Position numbers and translations under genes: made by a program. Shown here in pieces: positions 41,064-49,237 of a stretch of DNA of 64,000 nucleotides. The notes below the pieces were generated by a model that did no database searches, was not told where the DNA came from, and worked only from the letters and a program-made list of their open reading frames with translations. The stretch spans positions 1,922,001 through 1,986,000 of the forward strand of contig NZ_PHHD01000001.1 in assembly GCF_002813445.1 (NCBI RefSeq), written 5' to 3'. Source of the stretch: Pseudomonas tolaasii NCPPB 2192. Lineage in GTDB: Bacteria > Pseudomonadota > Gammaproteobacteria > Pseudomonadales > Pseudomonadaceae. How positions within the stretch are numbered: position 1 is the first letter of the stretch; every line of letters begins with the position of its first letter.

Positions 41064-41098
41064 AAAAGCCCCGGCTCTTGCGAGTCGGGGCTTTTTTT
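41064..41098 (+). terminator. Rho-independent terminator after maeB
   Basis: Stem AAGCCCCGGCTC / GAGTCGGGGCTT followed by a run of T, 22 bases after the maeB stop. Upstream As make it usable in both directions, so it may also serve ponA. Confidence 0.94.
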
Positions 41099-41139
41099 GT
41101 GGCTGGATGACCACGGCCATAGCGCGCCGGATAAACCCT

Positions 41140-41209
41140 GTGGGAGCCGGGCTTGCCCGCGATGGCGGTGTGTCAGGTAGACCGCTATCGCAGGCCAGCC
41201 AGCTCCTAC
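41140..41209. repeat. REPIN, class 1, right arm degraded
   Basis: Forward arm GTGGGAGCCGGGCTTGCCC plus GCGAT. The right arm reads ATCGCAGGCCAGCCAGCTCCTAC with at least three changes. It lies in the gap between convergent maeB and ponA. Confidence 0.8.
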
Positions 41210-41238
41210 ATTGGATCTGCGTTTTCCCGCAGATCGGG

Positions 41239-43704
41239 TTAGAACAAGTCGATCGGTGCCGCCTCGTCCGCCGGCAACGGGCTGCCGGGTGCTACGCCGT
41301 TGCCCAGTTCGTTGACCGACGGCGGCGTGTCTTCGCTCTTGAACAGCTCGAAGTACGCGTTTGGCGTGCTTGGCGAGGCCGCACGGCCGCTTACCGGGTC
41401 GATGCGCAGGCTCAGGATGCCTTCCGGTTCAGCCTGGGTATGCAGCGGCTTGTCCTTCAGGGCGGCACCCATGTAGCTCATCCAGATCGGCAGTGCGACG
41501 GTGCCACCGAACTCGCGACGGCCCAGGCTTTCCGGCTGGTCGTAGCCGGTCCACACGGTCGTCACGTAATCGCCGTTGTAGCCGGAGAACCAGGCGTCCT
41601 TGGAGTCGTTGGTGGTACCGGTCTTGCCCGCGATATCCGCACGGCCCAGCGCCAGTGCGCGACGGCCGGTCCCTTTCTTGATCACGTCTTCCAGAATGCT
41701 GTTGAGGATGTAAGTGGTGCGGCCATCCACAACACGTTCAGCGACAGCGGGCGCCTGTGGCTCGGCTGGCGCGGCAGCGTTGGCGGCAGGCGTGGTGCCT
41801 GGCGCCGGGTTGATGGTGATGCCGCCGTTGGCTGGTGCCGCAATGCCGTCCGGCGCGGCGATGCCGTTGACCACGTCGCCCGGCACGCGTGGCGGGTTGG
41901 CGGTGAACAGGGTCTCGCCGTTGCGGCTCTCAACCTTGTCGATCAGGTAGGGCGCAATTTTGTAACCGCCGTTGGCGAAGGTGCTCCAGCCGGTGGCGAT
42001 TTCCATCGGCGTGAGCGTTGCGGTACCCAAGGCCAGGGACAGGTTCGGCGGGAGGTCCGACTTGTTAAAGCCAAAGCGCGTCATGTAGTCGATGGTCTTG
42101 CCCACACCCATCGCCTGCAGCAAGCGGATCGACACCAGGTTGCGCGACTTGTACAACGCCTCGCGGATGCGGATCGGGCCAAGGAAGGTATTGGTGTCGT
42201 TCTTCGGGCGCCAGACCTTGTCCAGGTACTCGTCGACGAACACGATTGGCGCATCGTTGACCAGGCTGGCGGCGGTGTAGCCGTTATCCAGCGCGGCACT
42301 GTAAACGAATGGCTTGAAGCTCGAACCCGGCTGGCGCTTGGCCTGGGTGGCGCGGTTGTAGTTGCTCTGCTCGAAGGCGAAACCGCCGACCAGCGCGCGA
42401 ATGGCGCCGTTCTGCGGGTCGAGGGACACGAGCGCGCCCTGGGCCAATGGCACCTGGCTGAATTTCAGGCTGTCGTCCTTCTGGCGTTGCACGCGGATCA
42501 GATCACCCACCTGCGCCACGTCCGACGGCTGCTTGGGCATCGGGCCCATGCTGTTGGTGTTCAGGAACGGACGGGCCCATTTCATGCTGTCCCAGCTCAC
42601 ATGGCCTTCGCCGGAGCGGGTCAGCACCTGCACGCCATCTTTCTTCACCTGGGTGACGATGGCCGGCTCCAGGCCGCTGATCGGGCGTTGTTTGCCCAAC
42701 TCGGTGGTCCAGGCGCTCATGGTCTTGCCCGGCAGGCGCGATTCCGGACCGCGGTAGCCGTGGCGCTGGTCGTAGGTGATCAAGCCTGAATGTACGGAGT
42801 TGTTGGCGATCTCCTGCAAGTCGCTCGGTACCGTCGTGGTCACGCGGTAGCCTTCGGTGTAGGCCTCGCTGCCATAGCGGCCGACCATCTCGGCACGGGC
42901 CATTTCGGCGATGTACGGTGCGTTCACTTCCGGCGTCGGTACGTGGTAGCTGGCGTTCAACGGCTCGGCCACGGCGCTCTCGTAAGCGGCCTGATCGATT
43001 TTGCCCAGCTTGTACATACGGCCCAGGATCCAGTCGCGACGCTCTTTGCTGCGCGCCGGGTTGGCCAGCGGGTTGAAGCGCGACGGTGCTTTCGGCAGGC
43101 CGGCAATCATTGCCATCTGCGCCAGGCTCGCGTCACGAATCGACTTGCCGTAGTAAACCTGCGACGCCGCCTCGATCCCGTAGGCGCGGTTGCCCAGGTA
43201 GATTTTGTTCACGTACAGCTCAAGGATTTCGTCCTTGGTCAGCTGACGTTCGATTTGCAGCGCCAGCAAAATCTCGGTGGCTTTGCGCGAAAAGCTGCGC
43301 TCGCTGGTGAGGAAAAAGTTCTTCGCCACCTGCATGGTGATGGTGCTGCCGCCGGATTGAATGTGTCCGCTTTTTACCAGTTGGGTCGCTGCGCGCACCA
43401 GGCTGCTGGGGTCGACGCCATAGTGGTTGGCGAAATTATCGTCTTCTGCCGACAGCAGGGCATTGATGAAATTGGGCGGAATGTCGGCGAAACGGATCGG
43501 TGTGCGGCGCATTTCGCCGAACTCCGCGATCAGTTTTTCATCGCTGCTGTAGACCCGCAAAGGAATCTGCAACTGGATACTTCTGAGCGCCTCTACGGAG
43601 GGCAAACCCGGACTAAGGTAGAGGTATGCACCGCTGAGCACGAGCAGCAGCCCGCAAACGATCGCGACAATGGAGTACCCGAAAAACTTCAGCAGACGAA
43701 TCAA
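41239..43704 (-). CDS. ponA: Penicillin-binding protein 1A (bifunctional)
   Basis: Class A PBP that polymerises and crosslinks peptidoglycan. The 821-residue protein has a short cytoplasmic start, a membrane helix at about residues 9-30 (FGYSIVAIVCGLLLVLSGAYL), a GT51 glycosyltransferase domain with EDDNFANHYGVD and GGSTITMQVAKNFFLT, an OB-like insert, and the transpeptidase domain with SxxK in QPGSSFKPFVY, SxN as YKSRNLVSIRLL and KTG in IAGKTGTTND. Like P. aeruginosa PBP1a, it lies next to and divergent from pilM; the gap of 217 bases must hold both promoters, though I could not fix either. Confidence 0.95.
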   Translation of the reverse strand: MIRLLKFFGYSIVAIVCGLLLVLSGAYLYLSPGLPSVEALRSIQLQIPLRVYSSDEKLIAEFGEMRRTPIRFADIPPNFINALLSAEDDNFANHYGVDPSSLVRAATQLVKSGHIQSGGSTITMQVAKNFFLTSERSFSRKATEILLALQIERQLTKDEILELYVNKIYLGNRAYGIEAASQVYYGKSIRDASLAQMAMIAGLPKAPSRFNPLANPARSKERRDWILGRMYKLGKIDQAAYESAVAEPLNASYHVPTPEVNAPYIAEMARAEMVGRYGSEAYTEGYRVTTTVPSDLQEIANNSVHSGLITYDQRHGYRGPESRLPGKTMSAWTTELGKQRPISGLEPAIVTQVKKDGVQVLTRSGEGHVSWDSMKWARPFLNTNSMGPMPKQPSDVAQVGDLIRVQRQKDDSLKFSQVPLAQGALVSLDPQNGAIRALVGGFAFEQSNYNRATQAKRQPGSSFKPFVYSAALDNGYTAASLVNDAPIVFVDEYLDKVWRPKNDTNTFLGPIRIREALYKSRNLVSIRLLQAMGVGKTIDYMTRFGFNKSDLPPNLSLALGTATLTPMEIATGWSTFANGGYKIAPYLIDKVESRNGETLFTANPPRVPGDVVNGIAAPDGIAAPANGGITINPAPGTTPAANAAAPAEPQAPAVAERVVDGRTTYILNSILEDVIKKGTGRRALALGRADIAGKTGTTNDSKDAWFSGYNGDYVTTVWTGYDQPESLGRREFGGTVALPIWMSYMGAALKDKPLHTQAEPEGILSLRIDPVSGRAASPSTPNAYFELFKSEDTPPSVNELGNGVAPGSPLPADEAAPIDLF

Positions 43705-43921
43705 GGCTTTTGGATTTCCAGAGAAAAGAATGAGTTAGGCGTCGGGGCATGCATGGCAAACGATGGATCGACCCGAGCTGCAGATAAAAAGCGGGAAAAA
43801 ACGCTGGGCATTAAAGCATTTTCGGCCTGAGGCGTCATTCGCAGGGCTCAAACAAGTCGACCGAATGCACCTCGCCCGGCGGCAATCAGGCGGTATGACA
43901 GGCAAAGTTTTGGGGAGTTTT

Positions 43922-44578
43922 ATGGGAAAGGGATTTTTCAGGCGAAAAAACGACACCGTTCTGGGCGTCGATATCAATGACACCGGCGTCAAGCTGGTCG
44001 AACTGGGGCGTTCAGCCGGCAGGTATACCGTCGAACGCTATGCCACGCAGGCGCTTCCCGCCCACGCAGTGGTTGATGGCACGCTGCTGGATCTGGAAAG
44101 CACGGGCCAGGCGCTGCTTCAGGCGTTGTCGCGTTTGCGCACATCGGCCCGGCAGGCGGCAATCGCCGTGGCGGGCCCTTCGGTCATCACGCGGGTGATC
44201 GAGATGCAGGCAGGCCTTGGCGACGAAGAGATGGCCTGGATGATCCAGATGGAGGCTGACCAATACATTCCGTATCCACTGGATGATGTCGCCATCGACT
44301 TTCAGGTGCGCGGCCCCTCGCCCCAGGATTCGGCGCGCGTTGAGGTCGTGTTCGCGGCATGCCTGAAGGCGCAGGTCGAGTCGCGTCAGGCGGTTTTGGC
44401 CCTGGCGGGGCTGGTTGCGAGTGCGGTGGATGTCGAAGGGTTTGCATTGGAGCGCGCATGCAGTCAGGATTTCGCCAGCTTCACGCCGGGTCATCGAGTC
44501 GATGGCGCACAGTGGGCCGTGGATGCCCAAGGGATGGGAATTGCTTGCGGGTTGGCCCTGAGGAGTTTCGCTCAATGA
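43922..44578 (+). CDS. pilM: PilM-like protein, internally shortened
   Basis: Canonical PilM is a cytoplasmic actin-like ATPase of about 354 residues that binds the N-terminus of PilN. This protein is 218 residues. Residues 1-180 match in order: LGVDINDTGVKLVELG (phosphate-1 loop), AAIAVAGPSVITRVIEM, EADQYIPYPLDDVAIDF and VDVEGFALERA. Residue 206 then joins almost directly to the family C-terminus GIACGLALRSF. The missing approximately 135 residues hold the second phosphate loop and adenosine-binding part, so nucleotide binding is probably lost. The frame is intact. GGGGAG precedes the ATG. The size is like E. coli HofM (about 259). It is first in a four-gene operon and overlaps pilN by four bases. 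Confidence 0.82.
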   Translation: MGKGFFRRKNDTVLGVDINDTGVKLVELGRSAGRYTVERYATQALPAHAVVDGTLLDLESTGQALLQALSRLRTSARQAAIAVAGPSVITRVIEMQAGLGDEEMAWMIQMEADQYIPYPLDDVAIDFQVRGPSPQDSARVEVVFAACLKAQVESRQAVLALAGLVASAVDVEGFALERACSQDFASFTPGHRVDGAQWAVDAQGMGIACGLALRSFAQ

Positions 44579-45126
44579 CACGAATCAATCTTTTGCCCTG
44601 GCGCCAGGCCCAGGCGGAAAGACGACGCAAATACTTCCTGATGTTTTTGCTGGCGTTCGGCTGTGTGGCGCTCGCGGCGGTTTGGCTGGCTGATCAGGTG
44701 ATCGACCGGGCGATCGACCGGCAAGTCACGCGCAACAGCCATGTGGGCAACGGCATCGCCGTCCAGGATTCACGCATCAAGACATTCGACGACATTCAAG
44801 AGCAAAGCCAGCAACTGGCCGAGCGTATGAAAGTTGTGCAAGACCTGCATGATGCCCGCTCCGACAGCACCAAAATGTTTGATCAACTGGCGCGCGCGGT
44901 TCCGGAAGGTGTCCATTTGCATGAAGTGGTGGCGAAGGGCAATACCATCAGCGTCAGTGGCAGTGCGCAATCGAGCCAGGACATTGCCCAGCTCATGCGC
45001 CGTCTGGAAGCCACGCAAGGCACCCATGCCACGCAGCTTCAACATGTGCGGGCAGACGCCGAGCAGGGCGGTAACGAATTTCAATTGATGGTGCGCCAAG
45101 GGGAATCTACCGAGGCGCAGCCATGA
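44575..45126 (+). CDS. pilN: PilN-like inner-membrane protein
   Basis: Bitopic component of the type IV pilus alignment subcomplex. The 183-residue protein starts with the PilM-binding motif MTRINLLPWRQAQAERRRKYF (INLLPWR is the hallmark), then a membrane helix at about residues 22-40, a coiled coil (DIQEQSQQLAERMKVVQDLHDARSD) and an alpha/beta periplasmic domain (VPEGVHLHEVVAKGNTISVSGSAQSSQDI). It is slightly shorter than the P. aeruginosa protein (about 198). Retention of INLLPWR implies it still binds the shortened PilM. It overlaps both neighbours by four bases (ATGA), so all three are coupled. Confidence 0.88.
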   Translation: MTRINLLPWRQAQAERRRKYFLMFLLAFGCVALAAVWLADQVIDRAIDRQVTRNSHVGNGIAVQDSRIKTFDDIQEQSQQLAERMKVVQDLHDARSDSTKMFDQLARAVPEGVHLHEVVAKGNTISVSGSAQSSQDIAQLMRRLEATQGTHATQLQHVRADAEQGGNEFQLMVRQGESTEAQP

Positions 45127-46085
45127 GCCTGCCCAGGCTCAACTTCTCCACGCTCTCTCACAACGCTGCAAAATGGCCCCTGCCGGGCAAGGCCCTGCTG
45201 GGGTGTGCACTGGCGGGCTTCGTGTGGGTCGTGGGCGACAGTGTGCTCTTGAGCCCGTCGCGGGAGCGGTTACACGCGCTGGAGGTGCAGGGCGCGGCGC
45301 TGCAACAGCACTTATCGGAAAAAACCAGCTTATCTGCCCGCCTTGAGGCGCGTGTTCGGCAATTCGAGCTGGCTCAGGCAAAGGCTGCACAATTGTCGCT
45401 ACAGCTGGCGGATGAGGGGCAGGTGCCAGGTTTGCTGGAAGACCTTTCACGTCTGGCGATTGCCAATGGCCTGGCGGTCGCAAGCGTCACCGTGCTGGAT
45501 GAACGGCCTCAGCCGTTTTTTGTCGAGCAGCCCCTGCAGGTTGCCGTCAGCGGTGCTTTCCATGACATGGCGGCATTCGTGAAGGCATTGGGGCAATTGC
45601 CGCGAATGGTCACTGTTCACGATGTCTCGCTTCGAACCGATGGCGCGGCGCTGCGTCTTGAGCTGTTGGCGAAAATTTATCGAAATGCAGCGCAGGGCGC
45701 AGACAATGTCGGGCCAGTCGGTCGGCTTGTAGACGCCTCGGCTGTGTTGCGAGACCCGTTTCGTCCGCCCGCGCTGCAGCCCGGCCCAGTGATCGGTCGG
45801 CCTGCTTCGGCGCCGGATTTTTCTCGAGAACGAAGCGCCCTTGAAAGCGTGGCAGTCGATCAGTTCGAAATGGTCGGTACCTTGTCCCGTGGTGTGCAGA
45901 ACTTTGCACTTTTGCGCGCGGCTTCAAGCGTGCATCGCCTTGCGGTCGGTGATTATCTGGGCCCGAACCATGGCCGGATCACGGCCATTCATGACAACCG
46001 TGTCGAACTGGCCGAATTGTTTCCCGATGAACAGGGCGCATGGCTGGAGCGCTCACGAACCCTCGTGCTGAACGTCAACTCTTAA
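45123..46085 (+). CDS. PilO-PilP fusion protein
   Basis: One 320-residue protein covering two genes that are normally separate. Residues 1-190 are PilO-like: a helix at about 24-43 (ALLGCALAGFVWVVGDSVLL), a coiled coil at 46-97, a ferredoxin-like domain with QVPGLLEDLSRLAIANGLAV and the PilO end LRLELLAKIYR at 177-187. After a linker, RDPFRPP at 210 starts the PilP part, whose C-terminal beta domain is clear: VDQFEMVGTLSRGVQNFALLRA, HRLAVGDYLGPNHGRITAIHDNRVELAELFPDEQGAWLER. Normal PilP is a lipoprotein with a signal peptide; here none is present and PilP is tethered by the PilO helix. There is no frameshift or internal stop. Length of the sum would be about 380, so the PilP N-terminus is lost. 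Confidence 0.83.
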   Translation: MSLPRLNFSTLSHNAAKWPLPGKALLGCALAGFVWVVGDSVLLSPSRERLHALEVQGAALQQHLSEKTSLSARLEARVRQFELAQAKAAQLSLQLADEGQVPGLLEDLSRLAIANGLAVASVTVLDERPQPFFVEQPLQVAVSGAFHDMAAFVKALGQLPRMVTVHDVSLRTDGAALRLELLAKIYRNAAQGADNVGPVGRLVDASAVLRDPFRPPALQPGPVIGRPASAPDFSRERSALESVAVDQFEMVGTLSRGVQNFALLRAASSVHRLAVGDYLGPNHGRITAIHDNRVELAELFPDEQGAWLERSRTLVLNVNS

Positions 46086-46098
46086 CGGAATCAAATCA

Positions 46099-47481
46099 AT
46101 GAAAAGGACTTTCTCGTCCTTCGGTGTGGCGCTATGGATAGCGTTCACGGCACCGATGGCGTTTGCTGTGCCCAATCGCGTCGACCTGATCCAGCTGCCG
46201 CCTCCTGGTAATACCAAGGCGGGCGCGTCTACCGGCGACACACTTACCCTCAACTTCCAGAACGTTGAGCTGCGCACAGTGCTGCAGCAGATTGCCGACG
46301 TGGCCGGCCTCAACCTGGTGGCCAGCGACGAGGTGCAGGGTTCGATCACCCTGCGGCTCAAGGATGTGCCTTGGGATCAGGCGCTGGACCTGGTGTTACA
46401 GACCAAGGGGCTGGATAAGCGTGTGAAGGCGGGGGTTTTACTGGTGGCGCCGGCTGAAGAGCTGGCGGCCCGCGAGTTGTTGACACTGGAGGCAAACAAG
46501 CAGATGGCCGAGCTTGCGCCCTTGCGTCGTGAGCTGTTGCAGGTCAATTACGCCAAAGCCTCTGACCTCGCCAAGTTGTTCCAGTCGGTGACGGGCCTTG
46601 AAGGCGTCACCGATGAGCGAGGTTCGGTGGCGGTGGACGACCGGACCAACAACATCATTGCCTACCAGACCGGTGAGCGGCTTGAAGAGCTGCGGCGGAT
46701 CGTGGCTCAGCTGGACGTCCCGGTGCGCCAGGTGATGATCGAGGCGCGAATTGTGGAAGCGAACGTGGACTATGACAAAAGCCTGGGCGTGCGCTGGGGC
46801 GGGCGCCTCAGCCGTGGCAACTGGGGCGCTAGAGGAATTGGCAAACCCTTGGCTGAGGGTGTCGAACCACCGGAAATTCCGTCCGGCTCGCCGTTTGTTG
46901 ACCTTGGCTCACTCACCGGCACTTCCGGACTGGGCCTCGCCTTTATCACCGACAACCTTTTGCTGGATCTGGAACTGACCGCCATGGAGAAGTCCGGCAA
47001 CGGCGAAATCGTCTCACAGCCCAAAGTGGTCACGTCCGACAAGGAAACCGCGCGCATTCTCAAGGGCACCGAGATTCCGTATCAGGAATCCACCTCCCAG
47101 GGCGCCACGTCGGTATCGTTCAAGGAAGCTTCGCTGTCATTGGAAGTTACGCCGCAAATTACGCCGGATGACCGGGTAATCATGGACGTGCGCGTGACCA
47201 AGGACGAACCCGATTACCTGAACAAGCTCAACGATGTGCCGCCGATCAAGAAAAACGAGGTCAACGCCAAGGTATTGGTCAAGGATGGCGAGACCATCGT
47301 CATCGGCGGGGTTTTCTCCAACACCCAGAGCAAAGTGGTAGATAAAGTGCCATTTTTGGGCGATGTGCCGTATCTTGGCCGCCTTTTCCGGCGTGATGTG
47401 CTGGCGGAGCGAAAATCCGAGCTGCTGGTGTTCCTCACTCCGCGTATTATGAATAACCAGGCGATTGCTGTGAGTCGTTGA
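46099..47481 (+). CDS. pilQ: PilQ-like secretin, short form without AMIN domains
   Basis: Outer-membrane secretin. Canonical P. aeruginosa PilQ is about 714 residues with two N-terminal AMIN domains that bind peptidoglycan. This protein is 460. It has a signal peptide (residues 1-23, ending MAFA), an STN/N0 domain at about 48-118, an N1 domain at about 145-208 and the secretin barrel at about 290-455, with GEIVSQPKVVTSDKETARILKG, VTPQITPDDRVIMDV, GETIVIGGVF and ELLVFLTPRIM. There is no AMIN segment. Length and layout match the HofQ/ComE-type secretins used for DNA uptake. It follows the PilO-PilP gene by 13 bases and is followed by aroK. Confidence 0.85.
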   Translation: MKRTFSSFGVALWIAFTAPMAFAVPNRVDLIQLPPPGNTKAGASTGDTLTLNFQNVELRTVLQQIADVAGLNLVASDEVQGSITLRLKDVPWDQALDLVLQTKGLDKRVKAGVLLVAPAEELAARELLTLEANKQMAELAPLRRELLQVNYAKASDLAKLFQSVTGLEGVTDERGSVAVDDRTNNIIAYQTGERLEELRRIVAQLDVPVRQVMIEARIVEANVDYDKSLGVRWGGRLSRGNWGARGIGKPLAEGVEPPEIPSGSPFVDLGSLTGTSGLGLAFITDNLLLDLELTAMEKSGNGEIVSQPKVVTSDKETARILKGTEIPYQESTSQGATSVSFKEASLSLEVTPQITPDDRVIMDVRVTKDEPDYLNKLNDVPPIKKNEVNAKVLVKDGETIVIGGVFSNTQSKVVDKVPFLGDVPYLGRLFRRDVLAERKSELLVFLTPRIMNNQAIAVSR

Positions 47482-47485
47482 TTCT

Positions 47486-48004
47486 GTGCGAAATTTGATT
47501 CTTGTAGGACCGATGGGGGCTGGAAAAAGCACCATCGGCCGTTTGCTGGCCAAAGAGCTGCGCCTGCCATTCAAAGATTCCGACAAGGAAATTGAATTGC
47601 GCACGGGTGCCAATATCCCATGGATCTTCGATAAGGAAGGCGAGCTGGGCTTTCGCGACCGCGAGCAGGCGATGATTGCCGAGCTGTGCGGCTGCGACGG
47701 CGTGGTATTGGCCACCGGCGGCGGTGCGGTGATGCGCGAAGAAAACCGCCGGGCCTTGTACGCCGGCGGGCGTGTGGTGTATCTGCATGCGTCGGTCGAG
47801 CAACAAGTGGGGCGCACCGCGCGCGACCGCAACCGCCCGTTGCTGCGCACGGCAGACCCGGCAAAAACCTTGCGGGACTTGCTGACGCTGCGCGACCCGC
47901 TGTATCGGGAAATTGCCGATCTGGTGGTGGAAACCGATGAGCGGCCGCCACGAATGGTCGTTCTCGACATTCTTGAACGCTTGCAGCAGTTGCCACCCCG
48001 TTAA
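47486..48004 (+). CDS. aroK: Shikimate kinase
   Basis: Phosphorylates shikimate in aromatic amino acid synthesis, 172 residues. Walker A is GPMGAGKSTIGR at residues 8-19; the shikimate-binding DSDKEIE and the GG motif VLATGGGAVMREENR, with lid RDRNRPLL, are present. The start is a GTG (MRNLILVGPMGAGKS), five bases after the pilQ stop, so it can be transcribed with pilQ. aroB follows after 122 bases. The pil-aroK-aroB order is conserved in gamma-proteobacteria. Confidence 0.96.
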   Translation: MRNLILVGPMGAGKSTIGRLLAKELRLPFKDSDKEIELRTGANIPWIFDKEGELGFRDREQAMIAELCGCDGVVLATGGGAVMREENRRALYAGGRVVYLHASVEQQVGRTARDRNRPLLRTADPAKTLRDLLTLRDPLYREIADLVVETDERPPRMVVLDILERLQQLPPR

Positions 48005-48126
48005 AGCCCGGCGCGAAATGCGCTATTCTCGGCGGCGCGCCATTACTCTGCCGAGTGTGGCGTAGAGCCATCAGGCGACGTCAGATCCGAGTTGCCGATC
48101 GTCAATACATCTTCACGCGGGGACAC

Positions 48127-49227
48127 ATGCAGACACTTAAGGTCGATCTAGGCGAGCGCAGCTACCCAATCCATATTGGCGAAGGTCTGCTGGACCAGCC
48201 CGATTTGCTCGCGCCGCACATTGCCGGCCGGCAAGTGGCGATCATTTCCAATGAAACGGTCGCGCCGCTGTATCTTGAGCGTCTGAGCCGCAGCCTCGCG
48301 GCCTACTCGGTGATTTCGGTGATCCTGCCCGATGGCGAGGCCCACAAGAACTGGGAAACCTTGCAACTGATTTTTGATGGCCTGCTGACCGCTCGCCATG
48401 ACCGCCGCACCACCGTGATTGCCCTGGGCGGCGGTGTGATCGGCGACATGGCCGGTTTCGCGGCCGCCTGCTACCAGCGTGGCGTGGACTTTATCCAGGT
48501 GCCGACCACCCTGTTGTCCCAGGTCGACTCGTCGGTAGGCGGCAAGACCGGTATCAATCACCCGCTGGGCAAGAACATGGTGGGCGCGTTTTATCAGCCT
48601 CAAGCCGTGCTGATCGACACCGCGACCCTCAACACCCTGCCGCCGCGTGAGCTGTCGGCAGGGCTGGCGGAAGTCATCAAGTACGGGCTGATCTGCGACG
48701 AACCTTTCCTGGCCTGGCTTGAAGAGCATGTGGATGCCTTGCGCAATCTGGACCAGGCAGCGCTCACCGAGGCAATTTCCCGTTCCTGCGCCGCCAAGGC
48801 GCTGGTGGTGAACGCCGACGAGCGCGAGTCCGGCGTGCGGGCCACGCTGAACCTGGGCCACACCTTCGGCCATGCGATCGAAACGCACATGGGCTATGGT
48901 GTGTGGTTGCACGGGGAAGCCGTGGCGGCTGGCACTGTGATGGCATTGGACATGTCGCAGCGCCTGGGCTGGATCAGCGCCCAAGAGCGGGATCGCGGTA
49001 TCCGCCTGTTCCAGCGCGCCGGCTTGCCGGTCGTTCCGCCTGCGGAGATGACCGAGGCGGATTTCCTCGAACATATGGCAATAGACAAGAAAGTGATCGA
49101 CGGTCGCCTGCGACTGGTGCTGCTGCGCCACATCGGCGAAGCGGTAGTGACCGACGATTATCCGAAAGAGATTTTACAGGCCACGCTGGGAGCGGATTAC
49201 CGCGCCCTGGCCCAGCTTAAAGGTTAA
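48127..49227 (+). CDS. aroB: 3-Dehydroquinate synthase
   Basis: Turns DAHP into 3-dehydroquinate, second step of the shikimate pathway, with NAD and a metal. It has 366 residues. Motifs: DGEAHKNWETLQLIFDGLL, the NAD-binding VIALGGGVIGDMAGFAAACYQRGV, TTLLSQVDSSVGGKTGINHPLGKN and the metal-ligand HTFGHAIE and HGEAVAAG. The ATG at 48127 is chosen as it gives the family N-terminus MQTLKVDLGERSYPI; the frame extends 24 codons upstream. The next gene starts 10 bases after. Confidence 0.97.
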   Translation: MQTLKVDLGERSYPIHIGEGLLDQPDLLAPHIAGRQVAIISNETVAPLYLERLSRSLAAYSVISVILPDGEAHKNWETLQLIFDGLLTARHDRRTTVIALGGGVIGDMAGFAAACYQRGVDFIQVPTTLLSQVDSSVGGKTGINHPLGKNMVGAFYQPQAVLIDTATLNTLPPRELSAGLAEVIKYGLICDEPFLAWLEEHVDALRNLDQAALTEAISRSCAAKALVVNADERESGVRATLNLGHTFGHAIETHMGYGVWLHGEAVAAGTVMALDMSQRLGWISAQERDRGIRLFQRAGLPVVPPAEMTEADFLEHMAIDKKVIDGRLRLVLLRHIGEAVVTDDYPKEILQATLGADYRALAQLKG

Positions 49228-49237
49228 TAAGATCCCG

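Noticed and set aside
43922..47481. Calling the pil operon a set of pseudogenes
   Set aside because: No frameshift or internal stop is visible and translational overlaps are kept; reduction looks ordered, so the genes are listed as CDS.
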